NCBI GenBank assembly: GCA_002338145.1
Contig: DDHP01000001.1
Coordinates: forward strand, 20,501 to 40,088
Length of the DNA: 19,588 nt
Direction: 5' to 3'
From: Deferribacteraceae bacterium UBA1873
Lineage (GTDB): Bacteria > Chrysiogenota > Deferribacteres > Deferribacterales > Flexistipitaceae
Below are positions 1 through 8,233 of this stretch, in pieces (within the stretch, counting starts at the first letter, position 1; every line of letters begins with the position of its first letter). The notes beneath the pieces are model-generated. The model made no database searches, was not told the DNA's origin, and was given only the letters and a program-made list of their open reading frames with translations. Made by a program: the position numbers and the translations under genes.

Positions 1-10
1 AAATTATGAG

Positions 11-31
11 ACCCTGAAACAAGTTCAGGGT
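11..31. repeat. Short perfect palindrome (8-bp arms)
   Basis: ACCCTGAA (11-18) and TTCAGGGT (24-31) are exact reverse complements around the 5-base spacer ACAAG. No T run follows, so it is a poor intrinsic terminator for the + strand. It resembles short interspersed palindromes with a CCTGAA...TTCAGG core that I recall from many bacterial genomes. Only one copy is visible here, so calling it a dispersed repeat is inference. Confidence 0.45.
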
Positions 32-95
32 GACACCAACTTAATTATTCAAAAGTCTCTTTGTATAAATTTCGGAGTGGCTCAATAAAAAGAGC

Positions 96-124
96 TTGAA
101 AATAAATATGTACTGTGTTAATAA
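96..124 (+). promoter_or_regulatory. Candidate sigma-70 promoter upstream of rpmE
   Basis: TTGAAA (96-101) resembles a -35 box. After 17 bases comes TAATAA (119-124) as a possible -10 box, in AT-rich DNA 33 bases before the rpmE ATG. The implied transcription start is near 131. It would serve rpmE-thyX and possibly genes further on. The -10 match is imperfect and the region is AT-rich, so chance matches are likely. Confidence 0.35.
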
Positions 125-156
125 AATTAGCCCTAAATTATAGAGAGGTGATTAGA

Positions 157-387
157 ATGAAAAAAGGAATTCATCCGGAATATAAAGACGCCGTTATCAG
201 GTGTGCTTGCGGAAATGAGATTCATACAAAATCCACAATAGGAGATACTTCTGTTGCTATTTGCTCAGCATGTCATCCCTTTTTTACTGGCAAACAAAAG
301 TTTGTTGATACAGCCGGGCGTGTGGAAAAATTTATGAAAAAATATGGCGATTACGGCAAAAAAAACGAAAAGAAAAAAAGCAAGTAG
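157..387 (+). CDS. rpmE: 50S ribosomal protein L31, zinc-binding type
   Basis: A 76-residue protein beginning MKKGIHPEY, the usual start of bacterial L31, a component of the 50S subunit. Two cysteine pairs, C16-x-C18 and C36-x-x-C39, form the zinc site of the C+ type. The core HPFFTGKQKFVDTAGRVEKF (40-59) is the family signature, and the tail is lysine-rich, as expected for rRNA contact. I chose ATG 157 because AGAGAGGTG (142-150) is a good ribosome binding site and homologues start here; an in-frame GTG at 115 adds 14 unrelated residues. The cysteine-containing form suggests a zinc-replete housekeeping version rather than a zinc-starvation paralogue. thyX follows after 9 bases. Confidence 0.96.
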   Translation: MKKGIHPEYKDAVIRCACGNEIHTKSTIGDTSVAICSACHPFFTGKQKFVDTAGRVEKFMKKYGDYGKKNEKKKSK

Positions 388-396
388 CCTGGCGGT

Positions 397-1137
397 GTGA
401 CTTTGAAAGGTAAAGCTGTAAAACCTGTAGTGGAATTGCTTTCACATACGCCTGAGCCGGAAAAAACTGTGGCTTTGGCCGCAAAACTCTGTTACTCCTC
501 TTCGGATATTGAAGACTTGCGGAAAAAAATACAAGCAAAAGACCAGGATGATTTTGTCACTAAAATTATGGGGCTCGGTCATTTTTCCGTGTTAGAGCAT
601 GTAAGTTTCACATTCGGTGTGGAGGGTGTTTCGAGGGCGCTCACCCATCAGCTTGTGAGGCACAGGGTTGCAAGTTACTCCCAAAAGTCGCAGAGGTACG
701 TATCCGAAACGGAAGGGTTTGATTTTGTTTTACCTGAAAGTATAAAAGCTGATTCCGGGAGTGCTGAACGTTTCTACAATCTGATTTCAGAAATTTCCGA
801 TTTTTACAGTGAAATGATAGAAAAAGGGATTAAAGCAGAAGATGCCCGTTATATCCTACCCAATGCATGTGAAACAAAAATAATCATTACAATGAATGCC
901 AGAGAGCTACTTCACTTCTTTTCTTTAAGGTGCTGCGAGCGGGCCCAGTGGGAAATCAGGCAGATGGCTGATTTGATGCTGCAAAAGTGTTACGAAAGAG
1001 CACCTCTGATATTTAAAAATTCAGGTCCAGGATGTCTTGGTGGCCCATGCCCGGAGGGTGAATTTACCTGCGGTAAAACTGCTGAAGTCAGACAGAAATA
1101 CAGTGAAATGCTGGACAAATACGATAGACTAAACTGA
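397..1137 (+). CDS. thyX: Flavin-dependent thymidylate synthase ThyX
   Basis: Makes dTMP from dUMP with methylene-tetrahydrofolate, FAD and NAD(P)H, in the cytoplasm; it replaces ThyA and does not consume tetrahydrofolate as reductant. The ThyX motif RHRxxSxSQxSxRY is complete at residues 88-101 (R88, H89, R90, S93, S98, R100, Y101). The preceding GHFSVLEHVSFTF segment (61-73) is also typical. At 246 residues it is a normal family length. The start is uncertain. GTG 397 gives the longest frame, but GGCGGTG (391-397) is better spaced for TTG 403, two codons downstream, and may be the real ribosome binding site. The gene lies 9 bases after rpmE and is probably cotranscribed with it. Confidence 0.95.
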   Translation: MTLKGKAVKPVVELLSHTPEPEKTVALAAKLCYSSSDIEDLRKKIQAKDQDDFVTKIMGLGHFSVLEHVSFTFGVEGVSRALTHQLVRHRVASYSQKSQRYVSETEGFDFVLPESIKADSGSAERFYNLISEISDFYSEMIEKGIKAEDARYILPNACETKIIITMNARELLHFFSLRCCERAQWEIRQMADLMLQKCYERAPLIFKNSGPGCLGGPCPEGEFTCGKTAEVRQKYSEMLDKYDRLN

Positions 1138-1285
1138 ACTTCTGCTACCTAATAATATCAAATTTATTAACAAATGTTAAAATAAATAAATTCAAGATTG
1201 CTGTGTACTATTTTGGCAAAATAGTTATATTAACAGATTAATTCCCCAAAAAGGATTAAAAAACGTTTAAACTCTCAGGTGAAAA
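1138..1285. other. 148-base intergenic gap with an inverted repeat
   Basis: This is the largest gap before the ehu operon. It contains a perfect 8-bp inverted repeat, ACTATTTT (1207-1214) and AAAATAGT (1218-1225), around GGC. The arms are AT-rich and no T run follows, so a terminator is unlikely; an operator or chance palindrome is more plausible. I found no convincing -35/-10 pair, though TTGGCA (1213-1218) lies inside the palindrome. AGGTGA (1277-1282) is the ribosome binding site of the next gene. Confidence 0.4.
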
Positions 1286-2194
1286 ATGAAAAAGAAAGGA
1301 TACAGCGATGTAGGTGGCCAGGCGGTCATAGAGGGTGTGATGATGAGAGCACCCGAAAAATTTGTTATTGCGGTACGCAATCCTGACAATCAGATTGTGG
1401 TTCAGAGGAAAAATGTTACTATTGACAATAAAGGTATTTTCAAAAAACCTTTTATCAGAGGTCTTGTAGCGTTGTACAATGCCCTTATTCTGGGCGTACA
1501 GGCTCTTAACTTCAGTGCCTATCATGCTATGGGTGAGGGCGATGAAAAAATGAGTAAAAAAGAAATTTTCCTAAGCATGTTTCTGGGGCTGGGGTTAGGT
1601 ATCGTTCTGTTTATATTTCTCCCTCTTTTAATAACGGATCTCCTTAAATATGTTTTACCCATAGTGGAGCGCTCTTTTCTGGCTTTTAATGCTGTAGACG
1701 GAGTAATAAGGGTAATATTTTTTCTGATTTATATTTATGCAATTTCCTTTTTTAAAGATATAAAAAGGGTATTTGAATATCACGGAGCCGAACATAAATC
1801 GATTTTTACTTATGAAGCAGGAGAACAGCTCACAGTGGAAAATGCGCGAACTAAGAGCAGGTTTCATCCCCGTTGCGGTACAAGTTTTCTGCTTATTGTT
1901 ATGATTGTAAGTATTTTTGTTTTCAGCATAATACCGAAAGATTCGCATTTTGTAATTAAGTTTGCATCCAGACTTGTTTTTATCCCTGTTATTGCAGGTA
2001 TTTCATATGAAATCCTGAAACTTAGCAGTAGGAATCAATCTAATCCTCTTATGAAATTTTTGATAATACCGGGGTTGTGGCTTCAGAAGATTACGACAAA
2101 AGAACCTGATGATGGGCAGCTTGAGGTGGCGCTTGTTTCACTGAAGGAGGCTCTTGGTGAGCATGTTGAAGAAGAAGGTGTAATTTATGTATGA
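1286..2194 (+). CDS. DUF1385 family membrane protein (YqhQ-like)
   Basis: A 302-residue integral membrane protein of the DUF1385 family, whose biochemical role is not known to me. Family signatures are GGQAVIEGVMMR at 10-21, HGAEHK at 166-171 and HPRCGTS at 194-200. Hydrophobic stretches suggesting membrane spans lie near 94-120, 138-156, 199-216 and 226-243. The conserved histidines, glutamate and cysteine suggest a metal or redox site, but that is inference. The family is often found just upstream of prfA, as here: the last 8 bases overlap the prfA start, implying translational coupling. Start ATG 1286 has AGGTGA 3 bases upstream of it. Confidence 0.9.
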   Translation: MKKKGYSDVGGQAVIEGVMMRAPEKFVIAVRNPDNQIVVQRKNVTIDNKGIFKKPFIRGLVALYNALILGVQALNFSAYHAMGEGDEKMSKKEIFLSMFLGLGLGIVLFIFLPLLITDLLKYVLPIVERSFLAFNAVDGVIRVIFFLIYIYAISFFKDIKRVFEYHGAEHKSIFTYEAGEQLTVENARTKSRFHPRCGTSFLLIVMIVSIFVFSIIPKDSHFVIKFASRLVFIPVIAGISYEILKLSSRNQSNPLMKFLIIPGLWLQKITTKEPDDGQLEVALVSLKEALGEHVEEEGVIYV

Positions 2195-3257
2195 GAAACT
2201 GGCAGATATTAAAGAAAAGTATGATCAGATAGCTGAAAAAATGTCTGACCCTGATGTTATTGCCGACCAGGATAGATTTCAGAAATATGCAAAGGAACTG
2301 GCGGAAATGAAGCCTTTGGTGGACAAATATGAAGAATATACCACAGCATTAAACAGACTGGAGGAAGCCAAGGAAATACTTGCCTCATCCCGGGATGAGG
2401 ATCTTAAAGAGTTGGCAGAAGCGGAGCTTGAAGAAAATAAGGAAATTTTGCGAACTCTGGAGCATGAAATAAAAATGCTTATGGTTCCAAAAGATCCATA
2501 TGATGATAAAAACATTTATCTGGAAATAAGAGCCGGAACAGGCGGGGATGAAGCAACACTTTTTGCTGCTGATTTGCTGAGAATGTATACGAGGTATGCG
2601 GAAAGAAAAGGATTTAAGGTTGAGATTGTAGAACAGAATGGCACCGGTGTGGGCGGTTTTAAAGAAGTTGTGATTCTTTTGAAAGGTAAAGGTGCATACA
2701 GTCATTTAAAGTTTGAGGCCGGTGGACACAGAGTTCAGCGTATCCCGGAAACCGAATCCGGTGGCAGAATACATACTTCCGCATGTACTGTTGCGGTTTT
2801 GCCGGAAGCCGAAGATGTGGAAATGAATATAGACCCCAATGATTTAAGAATTGATGTTTTTCGTGCAAGTGGTGCCGGTGGGCAGCATGTGAATACTACT
2901 GATTCTGCAGTGAGAATTACCCATGAGCCCTCTGGTATTGTTGTGTCCTGTCAGGATGAACGCAGCCAGATAAAGAACAAAGAAAAAGCCATGAAACTGC
3001 TGAAATCTAAACTGCTTGAAAAAAAAATAAGAGAGCAGGAAGAGGAAATAGCTGCAGACAGAAAACTGCAGGTGGGTTCAGGCGACAGAAGTGAAAGAAT
3101 ACGAACGTATAATTTTCCCCAAAACAGGGTTACTGATCACCGCATAAACTATACAAGCCACAGTTTGGACAAATTTCTGGAAGGTGAGATTGATGACCTT
3201 TTGGAAGCTCTGTGGGCATATGACCAAACAGAAAGGTTAAAAGCAGCAGGGCTGTAA
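2187..3257 (+). CDS. prfA: Peptide chain release factor 1
   Basis: Recognises UAA and UAG in the ribosomal A site and triggers peptide release. The 356-residue length is standard. The codon-recognition tripeptide of the PxT class is PET at 187-189, which identifies RF1 rather than RF2 (SPF). The catalytic GGQ is at 231-233 within RASGAGGQHVNTTDSAV. The N-terminal third is a charged helical domain. ATG 2187 lies inside the end of the DUF1385 gene, with AGAAGGTG (2173-2180) as ribosome binding site. prmC, whose product methylates the GGQ glutamine, follows 7 bases after the stop. Confidence 0.98.
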   Translation: MYEKLADIKEKYDQIAEKMSDPDVIADQDRFQKYAKELAEMKPLVDKYEEYTTALNRLEEAKEILASSRDEDLKELAEAELEENKEILRTLEHEIKMLMVPKDPYDDKNIYLEIRAGTGGDEATLFAADLLRMYTRYAERKGFKVEIVEQNGTGVGGFKEVVILLKGKGAYSHLKFEAGGHRVQRIPETESGGRIHTSACTVAVLPEAEDVEMNIDPNDLRIDVFRASGAGGQHVNTTDSAVRITHEPSGIVVSCQDERSQIKNKEKAMKLLKSKLLEKKIREQEEEIAADRKLQVGSGDRSERIRTYNFPQNRVTDHRINYTSHSLDKFLEGEIDDLLEALWAYDQTERLKAAGL

Positions 3258-3264
3258 TTTTCTA

Positions 3265-4095
3265 ATGCTCCCGGTTTTTGGCAAAAACAATCGGATAATA
3301 GATGTACTGTCATATCTGGAAAGCCATTTTGCTCTAAGCAGAAGTGACGCCCTTGATATTATCAGCTTTGCTACTAAGATTGCATATTCAAAACTGCATT
3401 TTTATTATTTTTCTGTTTTCACACCTAAGCAAAATTTCTGTAATATACTTGCAAAACTGGAACAAAAGGTGCCGGTAGCATATATAACCGGCCGCAGAGA
3501 ATTTTACGGACTTGAATTTGTCGTAACTCCCGATGTTCTCATCCCCAGGGTTGAAAGTGAAATGTTGGTTAAGAGTGTGCTGGATAATACTGTTAAAAGT
3601 AGCGGTACTATTCTTGATTTGGGAACGGGTTCCGGTTGTTTGCTTATATCTCTTCTGTTTAATTTGAAGAAGTATAAAGGTGTTGGACTCGATATCAGTT
3701 ATAACGCATTGAAAATAGCAAGACAAAATGCTATCAATCTGGATATATACGACAGATGCAGCTTTGTGTGTGGAGATATGACTGAAGTCAATTTCTTTAT
3801 AAAAAATAAATTTGATGTCATAGTTTGCAATCCGCCGTATATAAGTTATGATGATGACTATGAAAATTCCATTTTGAATGAACCAAAACAGGCTCTTTTT
3901 ACTCATGAAAAAGGGTTGTTTTTTTATAAAAAGCTATTGTCTAAGTTAAATAAATTATGTAAAAGGGACGGAATTATTTTTTTTGAAATCGGGCGGGGAC
4001 AAAAAGCAGAATTGGAATATATTTACAGAAACGAAAATATATCCTTTTTAAAAGATTTGTCAGGAAATTACAGGATAATGACGTGGAAAAACTAA
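3265..4095 (+). CDS. prmC: Release factor glutamine N5-methyltransferase
   Basis: Methylates the GGQ glutamine of release factors, using S-adenosylmethionine. The 276-residue protein has the small N-terminal helical domain of PrmC, then a Rossmann methyltransferase. The SAM loop DLGTGSG is at 118-124 and the NPPY active-site motif is at 189-192, followed by IS as in PrmC. The usual IPRPETE segment reads IPRVESE here (93-99), a mild deviation. The gene is visibly AT-richer than its neighbours. It follows prfA, its substrate gene, by 7 bases and overlaps murA by 13 bases. I see no strong ribosome binding site, so translation may be coupled to prfA. Confidence 0.96.
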   Translation: MLPVFGKNNRIIDVLSYLESHFALSRSDALDIISFATKIAYSKLHFYYFSVFTPKQNFCNILAKLEQKVPVAYITGRREFYGLEFVVTPDVLIPRVESEMLVKSVLDNTVKSSGTILDLGTGSGCLLISLLFNLKKYKGVGLDISYNALKIARQNAINLDIYDRCSFVCGDMTEVNFFIKNKFDVIVCNPPYISYDDDYENSILNEPKQALFTHEKGLFFYKKLLSKLNKLCKRDGIIFFEIGRGQKAELEYIYRNENISFLKDLSGNYRIMTWKN

Positions 4096-5345
4096 TAGTA
4101 GAAGGTGGCAACAGTATTTACGGGAGAATAACCATTAGTGGGGCTAAAAATGCAGCATTGCCTATCCTTTGTGCGACTATATTGGCCGAAGGGGAATATT
4201 ACCTCACAAATGTTCCTAATCTTAAAGATATAAAGACAATGCTGGATATGCTTGATATTTTGGGGATATCATCAAAGCAGGTGGGAAATAATGTTACTGT
4301 TTTGAATACTGAAAACAACGACCTGTATACGGCTCCTTACGAACTTGTTAAAACGATGAGAGCGAGCGTATTGACTTTGGGACCTTTATTGGCTATGAGG
4401 AAAAAGGCAAGGGTATCTTTGCCCGGAGGATGCGCTATTGGGGAACGACCGGTTGATTTGCATATTAAAGCACTTTCCCAAATGGGCGCAGAGATTGATA
4501 TTAGGCATGGATATATAGAAGCTTATTGTGACAGATTAAAGGGGACAGATATTCATTTTGACCTGGTGACTGTTACCGGCACAGAAAATATTATAATGGC
4601 AGCAGTTACCGCAGAGGGAGTGACCACAATCAAAAACGCTGCAATGGAACCTGAAGTTATAGATTTGGTACGATTTCTGAAAAAAATGGGTGCTGATATT
4701 AGCGGTGAAGGCACGTCCACTATTAAAATAAAGGGTGTAAAAGAACTTTTTCCCTGTGAGTACTCGATAATGACGGATCGCATAGAAGCAGGTACCTTTT
4801 TGTGTGCTCTTGCTGCTGTAGGAGGAGAGATTGTTCTTGAACATTCCCCTGTGAATCAAATGGGGGTAGTGTTGGATAAACTCAGAGAAATTGGTGTAAA
4901 AATTGATATTACTGAAGAAAATAGAATATTGGCCAGAGCTTCCGGGAACCCACTTTCTGCAGACATCAGCACACAGCCGTACCCCGGTTTTCCCACAGAT
5001 ATGCAGGCTCAGTTTATGGCTTGTATGACAGTTGCCAGAGGGATATCAGTTATTACGGAAAATATTTTTGAAAACAGATTTATGCATGCTGCTGAAATGA
5101 AAAGAATGGGAGCTGATATTACTCTCAAAGACAGATCAGCAGTTGTAAAAGGTACCAAAAACCTAACGGGTGCTCATGTGATGGCTTCAGATTTGAGAGC
5201 AAGTGCCGGTTTGTTTATCGCGGCTATGCTTGCCAAAGGTGAAAGCCATATACATAGAATATATCATCTTGACAGAGGTTACGAGAATTTTGACGGCAAA
5301 ATGGCTGCTCTGGGAGTAAATGTGAAAAGGGTGGATGATGACTGA
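4083..5345 (+). CDS. murA: UDP-GlcNAc 1-carboxyvinyltransferase MurA
   Basis: Catalyses the first committed step of peptidoglycan synthesis, transfer of enolpyruvate from PEP to UDP-GlcNAc. The 420-residue length is standard. The catalytic cysteine is C117 in PGGCAIGERPVDLH, so the enzyme should be fosfomycin-sensitive by family knowledge. K22-N23 near the start, D306 in GFPTDMQAQ and R398 in LDRGY match conserved active-site positions. The start is GTG 4083, with AGGA at 4072-4075; it lies inside the 3' end of prmC in another frame, suggesting coupled translation. It also overlaps hisG at its own end. Confidence 0.97.
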   Translation: MEKLIVEGGNSIYGRITISGAKNAALPILCATILAEGEYYLTNVPNLKDIKTMLDMLDILGISSKQVGNNVTVLNTENNDLYTAPYELVKTMRASVLTLGPLLAMRKKARVSLPGGCAIGERPVDLHIKALSQMGAEIDIRHGYIEAYCDRLKGTDIHFDLVTVTGTENIIMAAVTAEGVTTIKNAAMEPEVIDLVRFLKKMGADISGEGTSTIKIKGVKELFPCEYSIMTDRIEAGTFLCALAAVGGEIVLEHSPVNQMGVVLDKLREIGVKIDITEENRILARASGNPLSADISTQPYPGFPTDMQAQFMACMTVARGISVITENIFENRFMHAAEMKRMGADITLKDRSAVVKGTKNLTGAHVMASDLRASAGLFIAAMLAKGESHIHRIYHLDRGYENFDGKMAALGVNVKRVDDD

Positions 5346-5961
5346 CTATTTAACGATAGCACTGCCCAAAGGGCGGCTGGCGGAAGATACGGTTAATCTT
5401 TTGTCACAACGCAATATCATAAATGAGAACAGTGTGGATTTTAATTCCAGGAAGCTTTTTTTCGATGACCCCCATAATAAAGTGCGTTTTCTTATGGTCA
5501 GGAATATGGATGTACCCACTTATGTGGAACACGGTGCATGTGATTTGGGTGTTGTGGGTAAAGATATACTGCTGGAACTTAATCCTGATTTGTATGAATT
5601 TAAAGATTTAAAATTTGGTTTTTGCAGGCTATGTGTAGCAGCTAAGAAAAGCAATACGATATCTTATGCCCACGATATGAGGGTTGCTACAAAATTTGTT
5701 AATATTGCGAAAGATTTTTTTGCTTCCAAAGGGATACTTGTGGAAACAGTGAAGCTTTATGGCTCAATTGAAATAGCTCCTTTACTTAATCTGGCTGATG
5801 TTATTGTTGATCTTGTATCCACAGGTGAGACTCTGAAAAAAAACGGTTTAGAGGAAGTGGAAACGATCCTGGAATCTACTGCAAGGTTGGTGGCCAATAA
5901 AAATTTGGCAAAATGCAAGTATAACCGTATAAAAGAAATTATAAGAATATTGGATGAGTGA
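5335..5961 (+). CDS. hisG: ATP phosphoribosyltransferase, short form (HisG-S)
   Basis: First enzyme of histidine synthesis; joins ATP and PRPP. At 208 residues it is the short form, which lacks the C-terminal regulatory domain of the roughly 300-residue long form. By family knowledge it needs a HisZ partner, which is not in this window. The signature LPKGRL is at 10-15, and the PRPP-binding region DLVSTGETLKKNGL at 159-172. The gene overlaps murA by 11 bases; a second ATG at 5338 is equally possible. No other his genes are near. The murA-hisG pairing occurs in other bacteria, so this looks like an inherited arrangement rather than a recent insertion. Confidence 0.96.
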   Translation: MMTDYLTIALPKGRLAEDTVNLLSQRNIINENSVDFNSRKLFFDDPHNKVRFLMVRNMDVPTYVEHGACDLGVVGKDILLELNPDLYEFKDLKFGFCRLCVAAKKSNTISYAHDMRVATKFVNIAKDFFASKGILVETVKLYGSIEIAPLLNLADVIVDLVSTGETLKKNGLEEVETILESTARLVANKNLAKCKYNRIKEIIRILDE

Positions 5962-5965
5962 ATTT

Positions 5966-8203
5966 ATGCGTGTACATTTTAAAGTTATTTTATTGATTGC
6001 AGTGTTTAGTTTTAGTGCTTTTGCCGCAACGATTGATGAAGTTCGAATAGAGGGAAACAAAAGGGTCCCGGACAGTAAAATTTACCAATACACTGTGCAG
6101 CCGGGAGAAGAGTTTGATTTGAATGCAATTGATAAATCTATAGTCAATCTTTATAAAACTGATTTATTTTTAAATATTAAAACTGATTTAAAAATAGAAG
6201 AAAAGCTTATTCTAACATATATTGTAGAGGAAAAACCGTTTATAAACAAAATTTATTTTGAGGGCAATGAAGACATTGACAGGGGCGCTCTTTTAGAAAA
6301 AATTTCTTTTGGGGAAGGGGATGTTTTTGAAAAAAAGGTTATAGAGTCGGGGGTAAAAGCAATAATTAACGAATATCAGGACAGGAAGTATTATAATGTT
6401 AAGGTTAGTTTTGATATCGAGGAAAGAAGTGACAATACGGTTGATGTAATTTTTACTATAGAAGAAGGCAAAGAGGCAAAAGTTACCAATATTATCTTTA
6501 ACGGTAATGAACAGATTGATGACGAGACTCTAAGTGATGTTATAGAAACAAGTGAAAAAGGCTTTTTTTCTTGGTTTACCGGCAGTGGTAAACTGAAAAG
6601 TGAAGCGCTCTCTTTAGACCGTCAGAGAATCAGAGCCACTTACCTTAATAAAGGTTTTATGCGGGTGAAAGTAGGCGAGCCTGAAGTTGTTTTTAATGAG
6701 GACAAAACGGAGATAGAAGTAATTTTCAGTATTAGTGAAGGAGAACAATACAGAATCGGAAAAATCAATTTTACAGGTAATGAACATAGAGAGGACGAGT
6801 ACCTCAGAAAGATATTGTCTTTGAAGGAAGGAGACATCTTTAGCAGCGAAAAGTTTCAGAATGATATTGAGGCATTGACCAATGCCTTTACCCAAATAGG
6901 CTATGCCTATGCAAATGTAGAGCCTAACACTAAGCTTAACAGTGAAAATAATACGGCGGATATAACATATGATATTACTGAAAATGAGTTGTATTATATT
7001 GACAGAATAACTATCACAGGCAATGAGAAAACCAGGGACAGGGTTATCAGAAGACAGTTTGACATTGTTGAGGGGGAAAAATATAATAGTCTTAAAATTT
7101 CCCGGTCAAAAAGTCATCTGGAATACTTGGATTATTTTGAACAAATACAACTTGTGGAAAATCTGGGAACAGACAACAATACGATTAATCTTAATCTGAA
7201 TGTTAAGGAAAAACCCACCGGTATGTTTACTGTGGGTGCCGGATATTCAACACTTGATGGTACTGTAGGTATGGTACAGGTGTCTCAGAATAATTTAATG
7301 GGTTATGGATATAACGTCAGTTTGAAGTCAGAATTTTCTTCTGAACGGGCAGATTATACTCTGAGCTTTACAAATTCCTGGTTGTTTGACCGTCCTATTA
7401 CTTTTGGTTTTGACCTTTTTAACTATAGGCGCAGTTATTATGAATATACAAAAGAGCAAACAGGTGGCGCTGTGCGCTTGGGGCATCCTATTATTCGTAG
7501 AAAGCTTTATATGTACTACAGGCTTGCCTATGAAAAAGTGAAAGTAAGCTCAATAGATTATGATGCCTCGAGATATATCTGGGAGCAGGAGGGAACGGAA
7601 ACTACTGTAAGTATTACCCCAAAAATTGTATGGAATACGTTAAATCATCCTGTTCAACCCACGAAAGGGAACAAGTCTTCTCTCTCTTTTAAGTATGCCG
7701 ATGAATTTTTAGGCGGCACAACAAATTATTATCAAATTGAAGCAGAAACCAGTCAGTATGTGCCGTTATGGTGGAAATTTGTGGGTATGTTGCACGGTGA
7801 AGCCGGTTATATGGAGTCTCTAAATGATGAACCATTACCGGTAACTGAGCGCTACAGACTTGGTGGTATGCACAGTGTAAGGGGATATGATTATGGTGAT
7901 ATATCACCGGTTGATGAGGAAGGATACGAGTATGGCGGTAATAAATACTTGTTACTTAATGCCGAACTTATTTTCCCTGTATCTGAGGCTGCTAACCTGC
8001 AAGGTGTGTTGTTTTATGATGCAGGTCAGGCTTATGACGACAATGAAGATTACTTTAGCCGTGATTTGCGTAGGTCTGTAGGTGGTGGCTTCAGATGGTT
8101 TAGTCCTATTGGTCCTCTCAGGCTGGAATACGGTTACAGATTAAATGCCAGAGATGATAATAACGGTGGAAAATGGGATTTTTCAATAGGTGGAATGTTT
8201 TAA
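5966..8203 (+). CDS. bamA: Outer membrane protein assembly factor BamA
   Basis: Central Omp85 component of the BAM complex, which inserts beta-barrel proteins into the outer membrane. From ATG 5966 the protein has 745 residues: a signal peptide of about 20 (MRVHFK then a hydrophobic core ending AFA), five POTRA repeats (about 21-90, 92-171, 172-261, 262-341, 342-417), then a C-terminal barrel. Each POTRA opens with a segment of the type I-x-G-N-(E/K). The barrel has the VRGY motif (638-641) expected in loop 6, and the chain ends in phenylalanine, as barrel proteins do. ATG 5954 would add MSEF and overlap hisG; I prefer 5966 because the signal peptide then has a typical short basic start. skp follows. 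Confidence 0.96.
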   Translation: MRVHFKVILLIAVFSFSAFAATIDEVRIEGNKRVPDSKIYQYTVQPGEEFDLNAIDKSIVNLYKTDLFLNIKTDLKIEEKLILTYIVEEKPFINKIYFEGNEDIDRGALLEKISFGEGDVFEKKVIESGVKAIINEYQDRKYYNVKVSFDIEERSDNTVDVIFTIEEGKEAKVTNIIFNGNEQIDDETLSDVIETSEKGFFSWFTGSGKLKSEALSLDRQRIRATYLNKGFMRVKVGEPEVVFNEDKTEIEVIFSISEGEQYRIGKINFTGNEHREDEYLRKILSLKEGDIFSSEKFQNDIEALTNAFTQIGYAYANVEPNTKLNSENNTADITYDITENELYYIDRITITGNEKTRDRVIRRQFDIVEGEKYNSLKISRSKSHLEYLDYFEQIQLVENLGTDNNTINLNLNVKEKPTGMFTVGAGYSTLDGTVGMVQVSQNNLMGYGYNVSLKSEFSSERADYTLSFTNSWLFDRPITFGFDLFNYRRSYYEYTKEQTGGAVRLGHPIIRRKLYMYYRLAYEKVKVSSIDYDASRYIWEQEGTETTVSITPKIVWNTLNHPVQPTKGNKSSLSFKYADEFLGGTTNYYQIEAETSQYVPLWWKFVGMLHGEAGYMESLNDEPLPVTERYRLGGMHSVRGYDYGDISPVDEEGYEYGGNKYLLLNAELIFPVSEAANLQGVLFYDAGQAYDDNEDYFSRDLRRSVGGGFRWFSPIGPLRLEYGYRLNARDDNNGGKWDFSIGGMF

Positions 8204-8221
8204 GAAAAGTTTAATATAAAT

Positions 8222-8228
8222 CAGGAGG
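8222..8228 (+). promoter_or_regulatory. Strong ribosome binding site of skp
   Basis: AGGAGGT, an almost complete anti-Shine-Dalgarno match, lies 5 bases before ATG 8234. It is one of the strongest sites in the window and sits in the 30-base bamA-skp gap. It suggests high translation of the periplasmic chaperone relative to its neighbours. Confidence 0.75.
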
Positions 8229-8233
8229 TAATT

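Noticed and set aside
1198..1241. Promoter before the DUF1385 gene (TTGCTG or TTGGCA with TATATT)
   Set aside because: Spacings are 22 and 7 bases, outside the sigma-70 range, and other -10 candidates are weak.
3388..3906. Antisense reading frame of about 170 codons inside prmC
   Set aside because: prmC has clear motifs in its own frame. The antisense protein is low-complexity, rich in I, K, F and S, as expected from AT-rich DNA read backwards.
5335..5961. hisG as a truncated gene because it is only 208 codons
   Set aside because: The length and intact C-terminal PRPP-binding region match the HisG short form; nothing is broken.
6020..7230. Recurring GGNAATGA-like words in bamA
   Set aside because: They encode the conserved G-N-E segment opening each POTRA domain; this is protein-level repetition.
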